Assembly: GCA_024529925.1 (NCBI GenBank) | Contig: JAFEUB010000525.1 | Location: 12,501 to 76,500 of the forward strand | Origin: Ophthalmolycus amberensis | Lineage: Eukaryota > Chordata > Actinopteri > Perciformes > Zoarcidae | Direction: 5' to 3' | DNA length: 64,000 bases | Shown here: positions 42,027-54,720 of the stretch, in pieces | How positions within the stretch are numbered: the first letter of the stretch is position 1 | How the letters are laid out: the number at the start of each line of letters is the position of its first letter | Notes under the pieces: model-generated | What the model was told of the DNA's origin: nothing | Databases searched by the model: none | What the model saw: only the letters and a program-made list of their open reading frames with translations | Program-made: the position numbers and the translations under genes

Positions 42027-43761
42027 TGAATAAGATCTTGGTTAACCCGAAATTGGTCCTCTGTGATCCCTTGTAAGATTTTAAAGTTTTCCTCCAGAAC
42101 CCGGTTGAGTTTCCCCAAGAGGGTTCTTCGCTCCAACTGAAGCTGCGGGGAGAACTGGATCACCGGGACCACAATCTCTGCTCGAGGGAAGACCGTTTTC
42201 ACACATGACAATAACAGTTGAAACTGTTTAGTCATGGTCCCGAGCTGATTATTCCTGAGGCAGTTGTTCAAGCCTACCGCGAGGACGACTTTCTGAACTG
42301 TGAGGCAGGGGTCCAGTTTACCCAGGATCTCTTTAAGATGGTGTATTTGAGCCCCCGGGAAACTATCTATCTGAACCAAGGGGTACTGGTGGCGTGGGAT
42401 CCTAGACAGATTTGAATCCCCAATTACCAACACCGATTGTGTAATAACAAGGCTCCAATCCCTTACTTTATAAAATGTAGTAAGGTGGCGGGTGGTATGG
42501 TGGTAGGAGAGGACTCGCCCCACAGGGGGGTGAACCTCCCGTCTAGGGGAAGCCTCTCCCTCCAAAGTGGGTCGACTCCCCTCCTCCACCATTTGTTGTG
42601 AGTCTCGTAAGACCACCGCCACATTGGTCTGTGGAGCCTCGCTCTCTTCAGGGTCAGACAGGTCAACCCTCTCATCGCCCCCTGCCTCCTTCAGTTCTAA
42701 GCTCTCAGACATACTCAGCTCAAAATTGGGTCGGGCCCCAGGTTGCTGTCTAGACTACTAGTAAGTGTAGCTAGATGGATGTCTACTATGCAAACCTGAG
42801 GACTCCCCGCCAATTCCAACTCTGAATCAACCCGGACGGGCTCCCCTACAATAGGGCTGGGTACAGGGTATGGAGTAGCCCTTGGGTGGGTCCCTTTTGA
42901 ATGGCTATCCCGAATACCCTTCCTCTCACGACCAGATTTGAGAATTAAATTGGGGTGAGGGCCTGAGTCGGGACCAAGACCAAGCAATTGGTTGGGGTTA
43001 GGGTTTGGGCCGGGGCGGGGCCCGAGGAGGGAAAGATGTCCAGGGTCAGGACTGGGACCAAGGTCAGGGCCAGAGATGGAACGAGGCCCAAAAATTGGAC
43101 GACGTGGCCAGTCTGCCCGAGGTGGCAAAGGTGTCTGGACCACTGTAGGCCCAGGACCACTGCCAGAAGTGGGACCTGAGTGGCTGTTCAGCCTGATCCG
43201 GTCTGTTGGTGGCAGAAAAGGCCACTCTCCCTCGCTCAGCTCCCCAGCCACAACACCCAATCCCCCCACCATGGGGGGTCCCCCCACTAAGGTTGAGAGG
43301 GTGGCAATGGAAGTCTCGGTGAGGCGTCGTTTGTATCTGCCTCTACCGTATGCCATTGCTTTGTCCCATGCCACCCTATCAAACACCGGGAGGTCCTCCA
43401 AGGCGAGGGCAATCACCGAATCGTAATGGTCTTTCAGGATGTTCATGTTATTTCTCATCCATTGGTCAGTGTTGTTCCTGACCCTAGAGGTTGTTGCCAT
43501 ATTGGGGGATGATGGTTTAATAAATGCTGTTAGTTTATTCACTTGTTTCAGCATACCCACCGGAAAGCGGTCTGTCTGGTAAGTATTCTCAATTACTTCC
43601 TCATGATGTATAGCTTGAAGCAATTTGAAATACCTTCTTTCCATCCTCTCCGGCTGGTTCCCCAATACCCCCTCCCTCTCCAGATACCCCCCTTCCCTGT
43701 TGTGTTGGGGGGCTCTACTACCCCCCCTCCCCCTTCTGACCACTGTGGTCCATTCCTCCAT
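41969..43761 (-). pseudogene. PLE-5 ORF1, unit B, frameshifted
   Basis: Same protein as in unit A from ATG 43761, but a G is lost in the GGTCGGGCCCC run near 42733. The frame therefore ends at 42715 and resumes in another frame down to 41969. The TAG of unit A is absent. The SGNH motifs GDSN, VGLNNC and DLIHW are intact in the second part. Confidence 0.85.
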
Positions 43762-45019
43762 AACCCTCTCAAATATAAAATCTTGGATGTCAAACTCAAA
43801 ACAAGGGGAAAAAACAAATTTATTTTCTAAACCCACTGATTTATGTCCTATTATTCACCCCAAATGGTGAACAAATAAGTTATTTTACAAAACACCAGGC
43901 CAGAAGAACTCAGTCCAATTACTAAAAGAGATTTTTTTCCGGGGGATTGAAACCCGCTGATTTTTATCAAATTTTTCACCCTTTCTGCAAGAAGAAAACC
44001 CCTTCCCTCCCAATAATTATGGAAAGAAAAGCCCCTTCCTTCCCAACAATTATAGAAAGAAATTTATGTTTATTTCTTCTCTGGGGGGTAGGGGGGGGGG
44101 GGGCCACCCTCTCTATCCTTAAAAGAGGAGCCCTCCCTATAAGTCCCTTATTACAAGGTTCTCCCAAAACACAGGCGGTCTAAAGAACCCTTCCTGGGGG
44201 CAACCCCTCTAAGAAGGCACCTATGCAGCTAGCACTGTGCAAACCACCGCAAAACACGTCCAAAAAATGTTTTTTTTAAAAACCCTCCCAAGAGAGGCAC
44301 TCTTATACAAAGTAAGATCTCAGCAAACAACCAAGCGCATGCAATAATAAGAGCGGACTGCTACCCCAATTGGAAAAGGCTCCTCCACCAATAAAGTGCA
44401 AGGATCGTGTAGGGACTTCTGCAGCCCAGTTTTTAAAAAAACTTTTATTCTTAAGAATAGGGTGAACAAATAAGTGTTTCTAAACACAATAAGATGGACT
44501 GAGACTAATCTCTGGTCTGAGAGAATCAGTGGGACTGATACAGTTTTAAAATGGAGCTCCTAACATTTCGGCAAGTTGTGCCTTCCTCAGAGGAGAATAA
44601 GAAATGAAAGAAAGACTGGAGGTATTTATACCTTCCCTAGGCGGAGCAACCAGGGAGCTTCTGATAGGCTGGAACTCCCTCTAATCAGATGACTAAGCCG
44701 TCTCAGCTGTCTAATTGAACACCTGGCAATCAGGGGGAAACCTGTCTTAATCGACACCAAAGGCCTAGTCCCTACTGGGTGTAAAACCACCAGTTAAGGG
44801 CCATCATAAATACAAAAAGGAAACGGAGCACAAGCACCAAGTGAATAAAATACACCTCTCCATGTCCCCCAGGGTGTATTATTCCCCATAAGTCACTGGG
44901 TCCCTTGTTATAAAACATATAGGGGTCCCAAAGTGGGTCAACAAATTCACTTCCCTGTGTTTCCATCTCCACCCAATGAGTTTCTAAAGACAAGTCAAAG
45001 CACACATTGTGGCACTGGC
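43762..45019 (-). other. PLE-5 leader, unit B
   Basis: Non-coding leader with the hammerhead at 44557-44595 and a G-run near 44085-44103. An intergenic start TGCCAGTGCC follows the CCTAACC of unit C. Confidence 0.65.
44557..44595 (-). ncRNA. Hammerhead ribozyme of PLE-5, unit B leader, mutated
   Basis: Core and stems I and II are as in unit Z, but the stem III ACGT has become ATGT, probably by loss of a methylated CpG. This would weaken stem III and probably activity. Confidence 0.7.
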
Positions 45020-45045
45020 AGGTTAGGTGCAGGGGAAAAAAGACG

Positions 45046-45071
45046 CTCTGGCTGCCTTTAGGCAGTCAGAG
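45046..45071 (-). other. PLE-5 3' hairpin, unit C
   Basis: Identical to the unit B hairpin. Confidence 0.75.
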
Positions 45072-45244
45072 GGCACGGGCACACAAATTATAGGCATTAA
45101 CACTTGTAATTCTCAAAAGGGTTTTGTATTATGTGTTGTATATTTTTTTATTTTTAATATTTTGCAGGTGTCCTGGCGGGTCTCCAAGAGGAGGTATCCC
45201 CGCCCTCATCAGAGGTGGTAAGTCCATCATTTGATCCACTGGCT

Positions 45245-47505
45245 CTAATTATTTTGATTAAGACCATGTGGATAAACTGTGTTAAGTTTATTAATCCACT
45301 GTCTTTCTTTTGCCAGTCGCTGTCTATCCGACCACCAGGATCCTGACTCCAACCCCATGATGAGGAGGTTTTCCCTCCCATGTTGTCTAAAGTGTTCGTA
45401 GAGGTGAGTTACTTCATTAATTTTATCAATTAGGTTCAGGTGTTGCTTCAGTCTTAGAATTAAACTGTTCTTGGTTTGCCCAATATACAGTTTTTTGCAG
45501 ACCCCGCACTCAATACAATACACCAAATTCATTGACCCTGGCTTGGTCAGATGCCAAACAGGTGCACTCAATTGAGTGTGTTGGTTCACCATGAATTTAG
45601 TATTTTTGAAGTATCGGTTGTGCTTGTCTTTTTTATGTTTTCCGCCCAGGGAGGCATGTACTAGAAGATCTTTTACGTTTTTGTTTCTTCTGAACGCTGC
45701 TATAATTTTAAAATCCAAGAGTGATTCCACTTCGTCCTGTACCCTCTTAAAGTTACTTTTAACCTTGGCAGTCAAGGTCCTAGAGGCCGGAGAAAAGGTG
45801 GAGACAAAGGGGAGCAGATGATGGTTCTTATCCTCCCCCCTGGGTTTCAGGCCTAGTTGGTAGTCCCGCTGGACATCAACCTTAATCCCCCGGAGGAAGG
45901 TCCTGCTATACCCCCGACGTCTCAGGGCCCGGAATAGGGTCCTTGTCGCCGACTCGACATCCCCCGCTACCGTACAAATCCTATGAAACCTTATCAATTG
46001 TGACTTCACAATTCCCCGATAGGTGTGTTTCGGGTGGTAACTGGACCTGTGTAACAGTGCGTGGGTGTCGGTCGGCTTGAAATACACCCTTGTTCCCAGG
46101 CTCCCCTCCCCGTTTTCCCTCCTAATCAGAAACACCTCGGTATCCAAGAATGCAATTTTCTCTTGTTGTAAATCATATTTAACCGAGATGGAGGGATGAT
46201 GGTTATTAAGGACCGAAATGAAATCAGAAAAGTCGGCCTTGGAATGACTCCAAATCCCGAAAATATCATCCAGGTATCTTACATAGAAACCTGGAAGTTT
46301 GCTGCACTTGGGGAAGACGGTACGCTCCCAGTCTGCCATATAAATATTGGCGTAAGCCGGGGCGAACTTCTTCCCCATCGCAGTTCCATGGACCTGGAGA
46401 TACCATTCAGAGTTAAATTCAAAGTCATTTTTCACAAGGCTTAATTCTAAAAGTGTGAGGAGGGCCTCATCAGGCCTAGTGGGGTCAGGGTACTTCCTGA
46501 AGATCTCTCGTACCGCTTTCAGGCCCAGTTGAGTCTCTATATTTGTATAAAGAGAGTCAATATCCACAGAGAAAAGCATTCCACCAGGTGGCACCATGAT
46601 ATATCTAAGTTTTGTAACAAACTCATAGGTGTCTTTAATATAGCTCTCATGTTTTTGCGACAAGGGGTTGATATAATGATCAACAAACTGCTATCCTGTA
46701 TGATTCACTTCCACAGTCAGAAACAATAGGTCTGCCGGGAGGAACCTGATGTGGGACCGTCCAGGTCTCTGGATCCTTATGGATCTTAGGCAAGAGGTAA
46801 AATTTGCGTGGACGTGGAGGGTCCTCACCAGACAGCTAGTACCTTTGTTTAGCTGTAATGAATTTCTTCTCATACAGGCATCCCACAATCTCCCGGATCT
46901 GTTTCTGAGTTTCCAGTTGCAAGGAGCAGGTTAAAGGTAAGTAATGTATTGTGTTATTAAGCTGTCTGTACGCTTCAGTTAAGTATTGATGTTTGTCCAT
47001 TATAACAATTTTTGACCCCTTGTCCGCAGGTTTGATCACTATTTCCTGGTTTGCTTTTAGTTGGTCAAGTGCTTCTCTTTCCCCTGTAGTTAAATTATTC
47101 TCTCTTTCACTATTACAGTGGATCCTCTCAAGATCCCGGACATCTCGCCTAATCAGTTTCTTCAGAGGTTCTGTGACTAGAGCCCATTCAGGTTCCCAAG
47201 TAGAAGGGTTAATGAATGGCTCCCGAACAACATCCATACTGTAATTGAAATGGTCTAAAAGCCTCAACCGTCTGTGATACCTGTGTAAGTCTCTTCTAAG
47301 CTCCTGTCTGTCCACCACTAGTGGAGTTGGAATAAAAAAAGAGGCCCTTCTCTAGCAGCCTTTCTTCATCCTCCGTTAAGAAAAAGAAAGTTGAAAGATT
47401 TAAAATGTTAGAGTGGGGCTGATTAGACACTCTAGGTCCCCCTATTCTCAGTTTAATTGTGACATCCAAGAATGAAAGATCTTTTTGGCAGTCTCTGGAG
47501 TCCAA
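45245..47505 (-). pseudogene. PLE-5 ORF2, unit C, same disruptions as unit B
   Basis: It carries the A7 run near 47335, the TAG at 46836-46838 and the 2-base deletion near 46680 seen in unit B. The RT from FSVDIDSLYTNI onwards and the nuclease are open. Confidence 0.88.
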
Positions 47506-49240
47506 TGAATAAGATCTTGGTTAACCCGAAATTGGTCCTCTGTGATCCCTTGTAAGATTTTAAAGTTTTCCTCCAGAACCCGGTTGAGTTTCCCCAAGAG
47601 GGTTCTTCGCTCCAACTGAAGCTGCGGGGAGAACTGGATCACCGGGACCACAATCTCTGCTCGAGGGAAGACCGTTTTCACACATGACAATAACAGTTGA
47701 AACTGTTTAGTCATGGTCCCGAGCTGATTATTCCTGAGGCAGTTGTTCAAGCCTACCGCGAGGACGACTTTCTGAACTGTGAGGCAGGGGTCCAGTTTAC
47801 CCAGGATCTCTTTAAGATGGTGTATTTGAGCCCCCGGGAAACTATCTATCTGAACCAAGGGGTACTGGTGGCGTGGGATCCTAGACAGATTTGAATCCCC
47901 AATTACCAACACCGATTGTGTAATAACAAGGCTCCAATCCCTTACTTTATAAAATGTAGTAAGGTGGCGGGTGGTATGGTGGTAGGAGAGGACTCGCCCC
48001 ACAGGGGGGTGAACCTCCCGTCTAGGGGAAGCCTCTCCCTCCAAAGTGGGTCGACTCCCCTCCTCCACCATTTGTTGTGAGTCTCGTAAGACCACCGCCA
48101 CATTGGTCTGTGGAGCCTCGCTCTCTTCAGGGTCAGACAGGTCAACCCTCTCATCGCCCCCTGCCTCCTTCAGTTCTAAGCTCTCAGACATACTCAGCTC
48201 AAAATTGGGTCGGGCCCCAGGTTGCTGTCTAGACTACTAGTAAGTGTAGCTAGATGGATGTCTACTATGCAAACCTGAGGACTCCCCGCCAATTCCAACT
48301 CTGAATCAACCCGGACGGGCTCCCCTACAATAGGGCTGGGTACAGGGTATGGAGTAGCCCTTGGGTGGGTCCCTTTTGAATGGCTATCCCGAATACCCTT
48401 CCCCTCACGACCAGATTTGAGAATTAAATTGGGGTGAGGGCCTGAGTCGGGACCAAGACCAAGCAATTGGTTGGGGTTAGGGTTTGGGCCGGGGCGGGGC
48501 CCGAGGAGGGAAAGATGTCCAGGGTCAGGACTGGGACCAAGGTCAGGGCCAGAGATGGAACGAGGCCCAAAAATTGGACGACGTGGCCAGTCTGCCCGAG
48601 GTGGCAAAGGTGTCTGGACCACTGTAGGCCCAGGACCACTGCCAGAAGTGGGACCTGAGTGGCTGTTCAGCCTGATCCGGTCTGTTGGTGGCAGAAAAGG
48701 CCACTCTCCCTCGCTCAGCTCCCCAGCCACAACACCCAATCCCCCCACCATGGGGGGTCCCCCCACTAAGGTTGAGAGGGTGGCAATGGAAGTCTCGGTG
48801 AGGCGTCGTTTGTATCTGCCTCTACCGTATGCCATTGCTTTGTCCCATGCCACCCTATCAAACACCGGGAGGTCCTCCAAGGCGAGGGCAATCACCGAAT
48901 CGTAATGGTCTTTCAGGATGTTCATGTTATTTCTCATCCATTGGTCAGTGTTGTTCCTGACCCTAGAGGTTGTTGCCATATTGGGGGATGATGGTTTAAT
49001 AAATGCTGTTAGTTTATTCACTTGTTTCAGCATACCCACCGGAAAGCGGTCTGTCTGGTAAGTATTCTCAATTACTTCCTCATGATGTATAGCTTGAAGC
49101 AATTTGAAATACCTTCTTTCCATCCTCTCCGGCTGGTTCCCCAATACCCCCTCCCTCTCCAGATACCCCCCTTCCCTGTTGTGTTGGGGGGCTCTACTAC
49201 CCCCCCTCCCCCTTCTGACCACTGTGGTCCATTCCTCCAT
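47448..49240 (-). pseudogene. PLE-5 ORF1, unit C, frameshifted
   Basis: As unit B: the same missing G near 48212 splits the frame between 48194 and 48191. One linker residue differs (EGKG against ERKG). Confidence 0.85.
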
Positions 49241-50500
49241 AACCCTCTCAAATATAAAATCTTGGATGTCAAACTCAAAACAAGGGGAAAAAACAAATTT
49301 ATTTTCTAAACCCACTGATTTATGTCCTATTATTCACCCCAAATGGTGAACAAATAAGTTATTTTACAAAACACCAGGCCAGAAGAACTCAGTCCAATTA
49401 CTAAAAGAGATTTTTTTCCGGGGGATTGAAACCCGCTGATTTTTATCAAATTTTTCACCCTTTCTGCAAGAAGAAAACCCCTTCCCTCCCAATAATTATG
49501 GAAAGAAAAGCCCCTTCCTTCCCAACAATTATAGAAAGAAATTTATGTTTATTTCTTCTCTGGGGGGTAGGGGGGGGGGGGGGGCCACCCTCTCTATCCT
49601 TAAAAGAGGAGCCCTCCCTATAAGTCCCTTATTACAAGGTTCTCCCAAAACACAGGCGGTCTAAAGAACCCTTCCTGGGGGCAACCCCTCTAAGAAGGCA
49701 CCTATGCAGCTAGCACTGTGCAAACCACCGCAAAACACGTCCAAAAAATGTTTTTTTTAAAAACCCTCCCAAGAGAGGCACTCTTATACAAAGTAAGATC
49801 TCAGCAAACAACCAAGCGCATGCAATAATAAGAGCGGACTGCTACCCCAATTGGAAAAGGCTCCTCCACCAATAAAGTGCAAGGATCGTGTAGGGACTTC
49901 TGCAGCCCAGTTTTTAAAAAAACTTTTATTCTTAAGAATAGGGTGAACAAATAAGTGTTTCTAAACACAATAAGATGGACTGAGACTAATCTCTGGTCTG
50001 AGAGAATCAGTGGGACTGATACAGTTTTAAAATGGAGCTCCTAACATTTCGGCAAGTTGTGCCTTCCTCAGAGGAGAATAAGAAATGAAAGAAAGACTGG
50101 AGGTATTTATACCTTCCCTAGGCGGAGCAACCAGGGAGCTTCTGATAGGCTGGAACTCCCTCTAATCAGATGACTAAGCCGTCTCAGCTGTCTAATTGAA
50201 CACCTGGCAATCAGGGGGAAACCTGTCTTAATCGACACCAAAGGCCTAGTCCCTACTGGGTGTAAAACCACCAGTTAAGGGCCATCATAAATACAAAAAG
50301 GAAACGGAGCACAAGCACCAAGTGAATAAAATACACCTCTCCATGTCCCCCAGGGTGTATTATTCCCCATAAGTCACTGGGTCCCTTGTTATAAAACATA
50401 TAGGGGTCCCAAAGTGGGTCAACAAATTCACTTCCCTGTGTTTCCATCTCCACCCAATGAGTTTCTAAAGACAAGTCAAAGCACACATTGTGGCACTGGC
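49241..50500 (-). other. PLE-5 leader, unit C
   Basis: Copy of the unit B leader, differing mainly in G-run length (about 49562-49583). Confidence 0.65.
50038..50076 (-). ncRNA. Hammerhead ribozyme of PLE-5, unit C leader, mutated
   Basis: Same ATGT change in stem III as unit B. Confidence 0.7.
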
Positions 50501-50526
50501 AGGTTAGGTGCAGGGGAAAAAAGACG

Positions 50527-50552
50527 CTCTGGCTGCCTTTAGGCAGTCAGAG
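50527..50552 (-). other. PLE-5 3' hairpin, unit D
   Basis: Identical to the unit B hairpin. Confidence 0.75.
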
Positions 50553-50725
50553 GGCACGGGCACACAAATTATAGGCATTAACACTTGTAATTCTCAAAAG
50601 GGTTTTGTATTATGTGTTGTATATTTTTTTATTTTTAATATTTTGCAGGTGTCCTGGCGGGTCTCCAAGAGGAGGTATCCCCGCCCTCATCAGAGGTGGT
50701 AAGTCCATCATTTGATCCACTGGCT

Positions 50726-52985
50726 CTAATTATTTTGATTAAGACCATGTGGATAAACTGTGTTAAGTTTATTAATCCACTGTCTTTCTTTTGCCAGTCG
50801 CTGTCTATCCGACCACCAGGATCCTGACTCCAACCCCATGATGAGGAGGTTTTCCCTCCCATGTTGTCTAAAGTGTTCGTAGAGGTGAGTTACTTCATTA
50901 ATTTTATCAATTAGGTTCAGGTGTTGCTTCAGTCTTAGAATTAAACTGTTCTTGGTTTGCCCAATATACAGTTTTTTGCAGACCCCGCACTCAATACAAT
51001 ACACCAAATTCATTGACCCTGGCTTGGTCAGATGCCAAACAGGTGCACTCAATTGAGTGTGTTGGTTCACCATGAATTTAGTATTTTTGAAGTATCGGTT
51101 GTGCTTGTCTTTTTTATGTTTTCCGCCCAGGGAGGCATGTACTAGAAGATCTTTTACGTTTTTGTTTCTTCTGAACGCTGCTATAATTTTAAAATCCAAG
51201 AGTGATTCCACTTCGTCCTGTACCCTCTTAAAGTTACTTTTAACCTTGGCAGTCAAGGTCCTAGAGGCCGGAGAAAAGGTGGAGACAAAGGGGAGCAGAT
51301 GATGGTTCTTATCCTCCCCCCTGGGTTTCAGGCCTAGTTGGTAGTCCCGCTGGACATCAACCTTAATCCCCCGGAGGAAGGTCCTGCTATACCCCCGACG
51401 TCTCAGGGCCCGGAATAGGGTCCTTGTCGCCGACTCGACATCCCCCGCTACCGTACAAATCCTATGAAACCTTATCAATTGTGACTTCACAATTCCCCGA
51501 TAGGTGTGTTTCGGGTGGTAACTGGACCTGTGTAACAGTGCGTGGGTGTCGGTCGGCTTGAAATACACCCTTGTTCCCAGGCTCCCCTCCCCGTTTTCCC
51601 TCCTAATCAGAAACACCTCGGTATCCAAGAATGCAATTTTCTCTTGTTGTAAATCATATTTAACCGAGATGGAGGGATGATGGTTATTAAGGACCGAAAT
51701 GAAATCAGAAAAGTCGGCCTTGGAATGACTCCAAATCCCGAAAATATCATCCAGGTATCTTACATAGAAACCTGGAAGTTTGCTGCACTTGGGGAAGACG
51801 GTACGCTCCCAGTCTGCCATATAAATATTGGCGTAAGCCGGGGCGAACTTCTTCCCCATCGCAGTTCCATGGACCTGGAGATACCATTCAGAGTTAAATT
51901 CAAAGTCATTTTTCACAAGGCTTAATTCTAAAAGTGTGAGGAGGGCCTCATCAGGCCTAGTGGGGTCAGGGTACTTCCTGAAGATCTCTCGTACCGCTTT
52001 CAGGCCCAGTTGAGTCTCTATATTTGTATAAAGAGAGTCAATATCCACAGAGAAAAGCATTCCACCAGGTGGCACCATGATATATCTAAGTTTTGTAACA
52101 AACTCATAGATGTCTTTAATATAGCTCTCATGTTTTTGCGACAAGGGGTTGATATAATGATCAACAAACTGCTATCCTGTATGATTCACTTCCACAGTCA
52201 GAAACAATAGGTCTGCCGGGAGGAACCTGATGTGGGACCGTCCAGGTCTCTGGATCCTTATGGATCTTAGGCAAGAGGTCAAATTTGCGTGGACGTGGAG
52301 GGTCCTCACCAGACAGGTAGTACCTTTGTTTAGCTGTAATGAATTTCTTCTCATACAGGCATCCCACAATCTCCCGGATCTGTTTCTGAGTTTCCAGTTG
52401 CAAGGAGCAGGTTAAAGGTAAGTAATGTATTGTGTTATTAAGCTGTCTGTACGCTTCAGTTAAGTATTGATGTTTGTCCATTATAACAATTTTTGACCCC
52501 TTGTCCGCAGGTTTGATCACTATTTCCTGGTTTGCTTTTAGTTGGTCAAGTGCTTCTCTTTCCCCTGTAGTTAAATTATTCTCTCTTTCACTATTACAGT
52601 GGATCCTCTCAAGATCCCGGACATCTCGCCTAATCAGTTTCTTCAGAGGTTCTGTGACTAGAGCCCATTCAGGTTCCCAAGTAGAAGGGTTAATGAATGG
52701 CTCCCGAACAACATCCATACTGTAATTGAAATGGTCTAAAAGCCTCAACCGTCTGTGATACCTGTGTAAGTCTCTTCTAAGCTCCTGTCTGTCCACCACT
52801 AGTGGAGTTGGAATAAAAAAGAGGCCCTTCTCTAGCAGCCTTTCTTCATCCTCCGTTAAGAAAAAGAAAGTTGAAAGATTTAAAATGTTAGAGTGGGGCT
52901 GATTAGACACTCTAGGTCCCCCTATTCTCAGTTTAATTGTGACATCCAAGAATGAAAGATCTTTTTGGCAGTCTCTGGAGTCCAA
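50726..52985 (-). pseudogene. PLE-5 ORF2, unit D, one frameshift
   Basis: Only the 2-base deletion near 52150-52160 (between SYRIAV and DHYINPLSQKH) splits the frame. The A6 run is intact (LFFIPTPLVVDRQEL) and the Tyr codon that is TAG in B and C is intact (KQRYYLSGED). All RT and nuclease motifs listed for unit B are present. This copy shows how ORF2 continues out of the ORF1 overlap (IKLRIGGPRVSN). Confidence 0.88.
52895..52937 (-). promoter_or_regulatory. Putative -1 frameshift region, PLE-5 (unit D)
   Basis: ATTAAAC (52931-52937, - strand) is read TTA AAC directly before the TGA stop of ORF1. After eight bases, GGGGG (52918-52922) can pair with CCCC (52895-52898). The stem is G-first here and C-first in PLE-1 and PLE-4, which is what a conserved pairing would allow. 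The heptamer is not canonical. Confidence 0.4.
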
Positions 52986-54720
52986 TGAATAAGATCTTGG
53001 TTAACCCGAAATTGGTCCTCTGTGATCCCTTGTAAGATTTTAAAGTTTTCCTCCAGAACCCGGTTGAGTTTCCCCAAGAGGGTTCTTCGCTCCAACTGAA
53101 GCTGCGGGGAGAACTGGATCACCGGGACCACAATCTCTGCTCGAGGGAAGACCGTTTTCACACATGACAATAACAGTTGAAACTGTTTAGTCATGGTCCC
53201 GAGCTGATTATTCCTGAGGCAGTTGTTCAAGCCTACCGCGAGGACGACTTTCTGAACTGTGAGGCAGGGGTCCAGTTTACCCAGGATCTCTTTAAGATGG
53301 TGTATTTGAGCCCCCGGGAAACTATCTATCTGAACCAAGGGGTACTGGTGGCGTGGGATCCTAGACAGATTTGAATCCCCAATTACCAACACCGATTGTG
53401 TAATAACAAGGCTCCAATCCCTTACTTTATAAAATGTAGTAAGGTGGCGGGTGGTATGGTGGTAGGAGAGGACTCGCCCCACAGGGGGGTGAACCTCCCG
53501 TCTAGGGGAAGCCTCTCCCTCCAAAGTGGGTCGACTCCCCTCCTCCACCATTTGTTGTGAGTCTCGTAAGACCACCGCCACATTGGTCTGTGGAGCCTCG
53601 CTCTCTTCAGGGTCAGACAGGTCAACCCTCTCATCGCCCCCTGCCTCCTTCAGTTCTAAGCTCTCAGACATACTCAGCTCAAAATTGGGTCGGGCCCCAG
53701 GTTGCTGTCTAGACTACTAGTAAGTGTAGCTAGATGGATGTCTACTATGCAAACCTGAGGACTCCCCGCCAATTCCAACTCTGAATCAACCCGGACGGGC
53801 TCCCCTACAATAGGGCTGGGTACAGGGTATGGAGTAGCCCTTGGGTGGGTCCCTTTTGAATGGCTATCCCGAATACCCTTCCCCTCACGACCAGATTTGA
53901 GAATTAAATTGGGGTGAGGGCCTGAGTCGGGACCAAGACCAAGCAATTGGTTGGGGTTAGGGTTTGGGCCGGGGCGGGGCCCGAGGAGGGAAAGATGTCC
54001 AGGGTCAGGACTGGGACCAAGGTCAGGGCCAGAGATGGAACGAGGCCCAAAAATTGGACGACGTGGCCAGTCTGCCCGAGGTGGCAAAGGTGTCTGGACC
54101 ACTGTAGGCCCAGGACCACTGCCAGAAGTGGGACCTGAGTGGCTGTTCAGCCTGATCCGGTCTGTTGGTGGCAGAAAAGGCCACTCTCCCTCGCTCAGCT
54201 CCCCAGCCACAACACCCAATCCCCCCACCATGGGGGGTCCCCCCACTAAGGTTGAGAGGGTGGCAATGGAAGTCTCGGTGAGGCGTCGTTTGTATCTGCC
54301 TCTACCGTATGCCATTGCTTTGTCCCATGCCACCCTATCAAACACCGGGAGGTCCTCCAAGGCGAGGGCAATCACCGAATCGTAATGGTCTTTCAGGATG
54401 TTCATGTTATTTCTCATCCATTGGTCAGTGTTGTTCCTGACCCTAGAGGTTGTTGCCATATTGGGGGATGATGGTTTAATAAATGCTGTTAGTTTATTCA
54501 CTTGTTTCAGCATACCCACCGGAAAGCGGTCTGTCTGGTAAGTATTCTCAATTACTTCCGCATGATGTATAGCTTGAAGCAATTTGAAATACCTTCTTTC
54601 CATCCTCTCCGGCTGGTTCCCCAATACCCCCTCCCTCTCCAGATACCCCCCTTCCCTGTTGTGTTGGGGGGCTCTACTACCCCCCCTCCCCCTTCTGACC
54701 ACTGTGGTCCATTCCTCCAT
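52928..54720 (-). pseudogene. PLE-5 ORF1, unit D, frameshifted
   Basis: ATG at 54720. It carries the same missing G as B and C (near 53692), splitting the frame at 53674/53671. The SGNH motifs are intact in the second part. Confidence 0.85.

Larger units (their letters stand above)
39541..45019 (-). mobile_element. PLE-5 unit B
   Basis: This is one 5479-bp repeat unit with leader, ORF1, ORF2 and 3' hairpin, joined head to tail to its neighbours through CCTAACC. Both ORFs are broken. It shares nearly all disabling changes with unit C, so B and C arose by DNA duplication of an already dead element. Confidence 0.9.
45020..50500 (-). mobile_element. PLE-5 unit C
   Basis: 5481-bp unit almost identical to unit B, with the same leader, ORF defects and hammerhead mutation. 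Confidence 0.9.
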
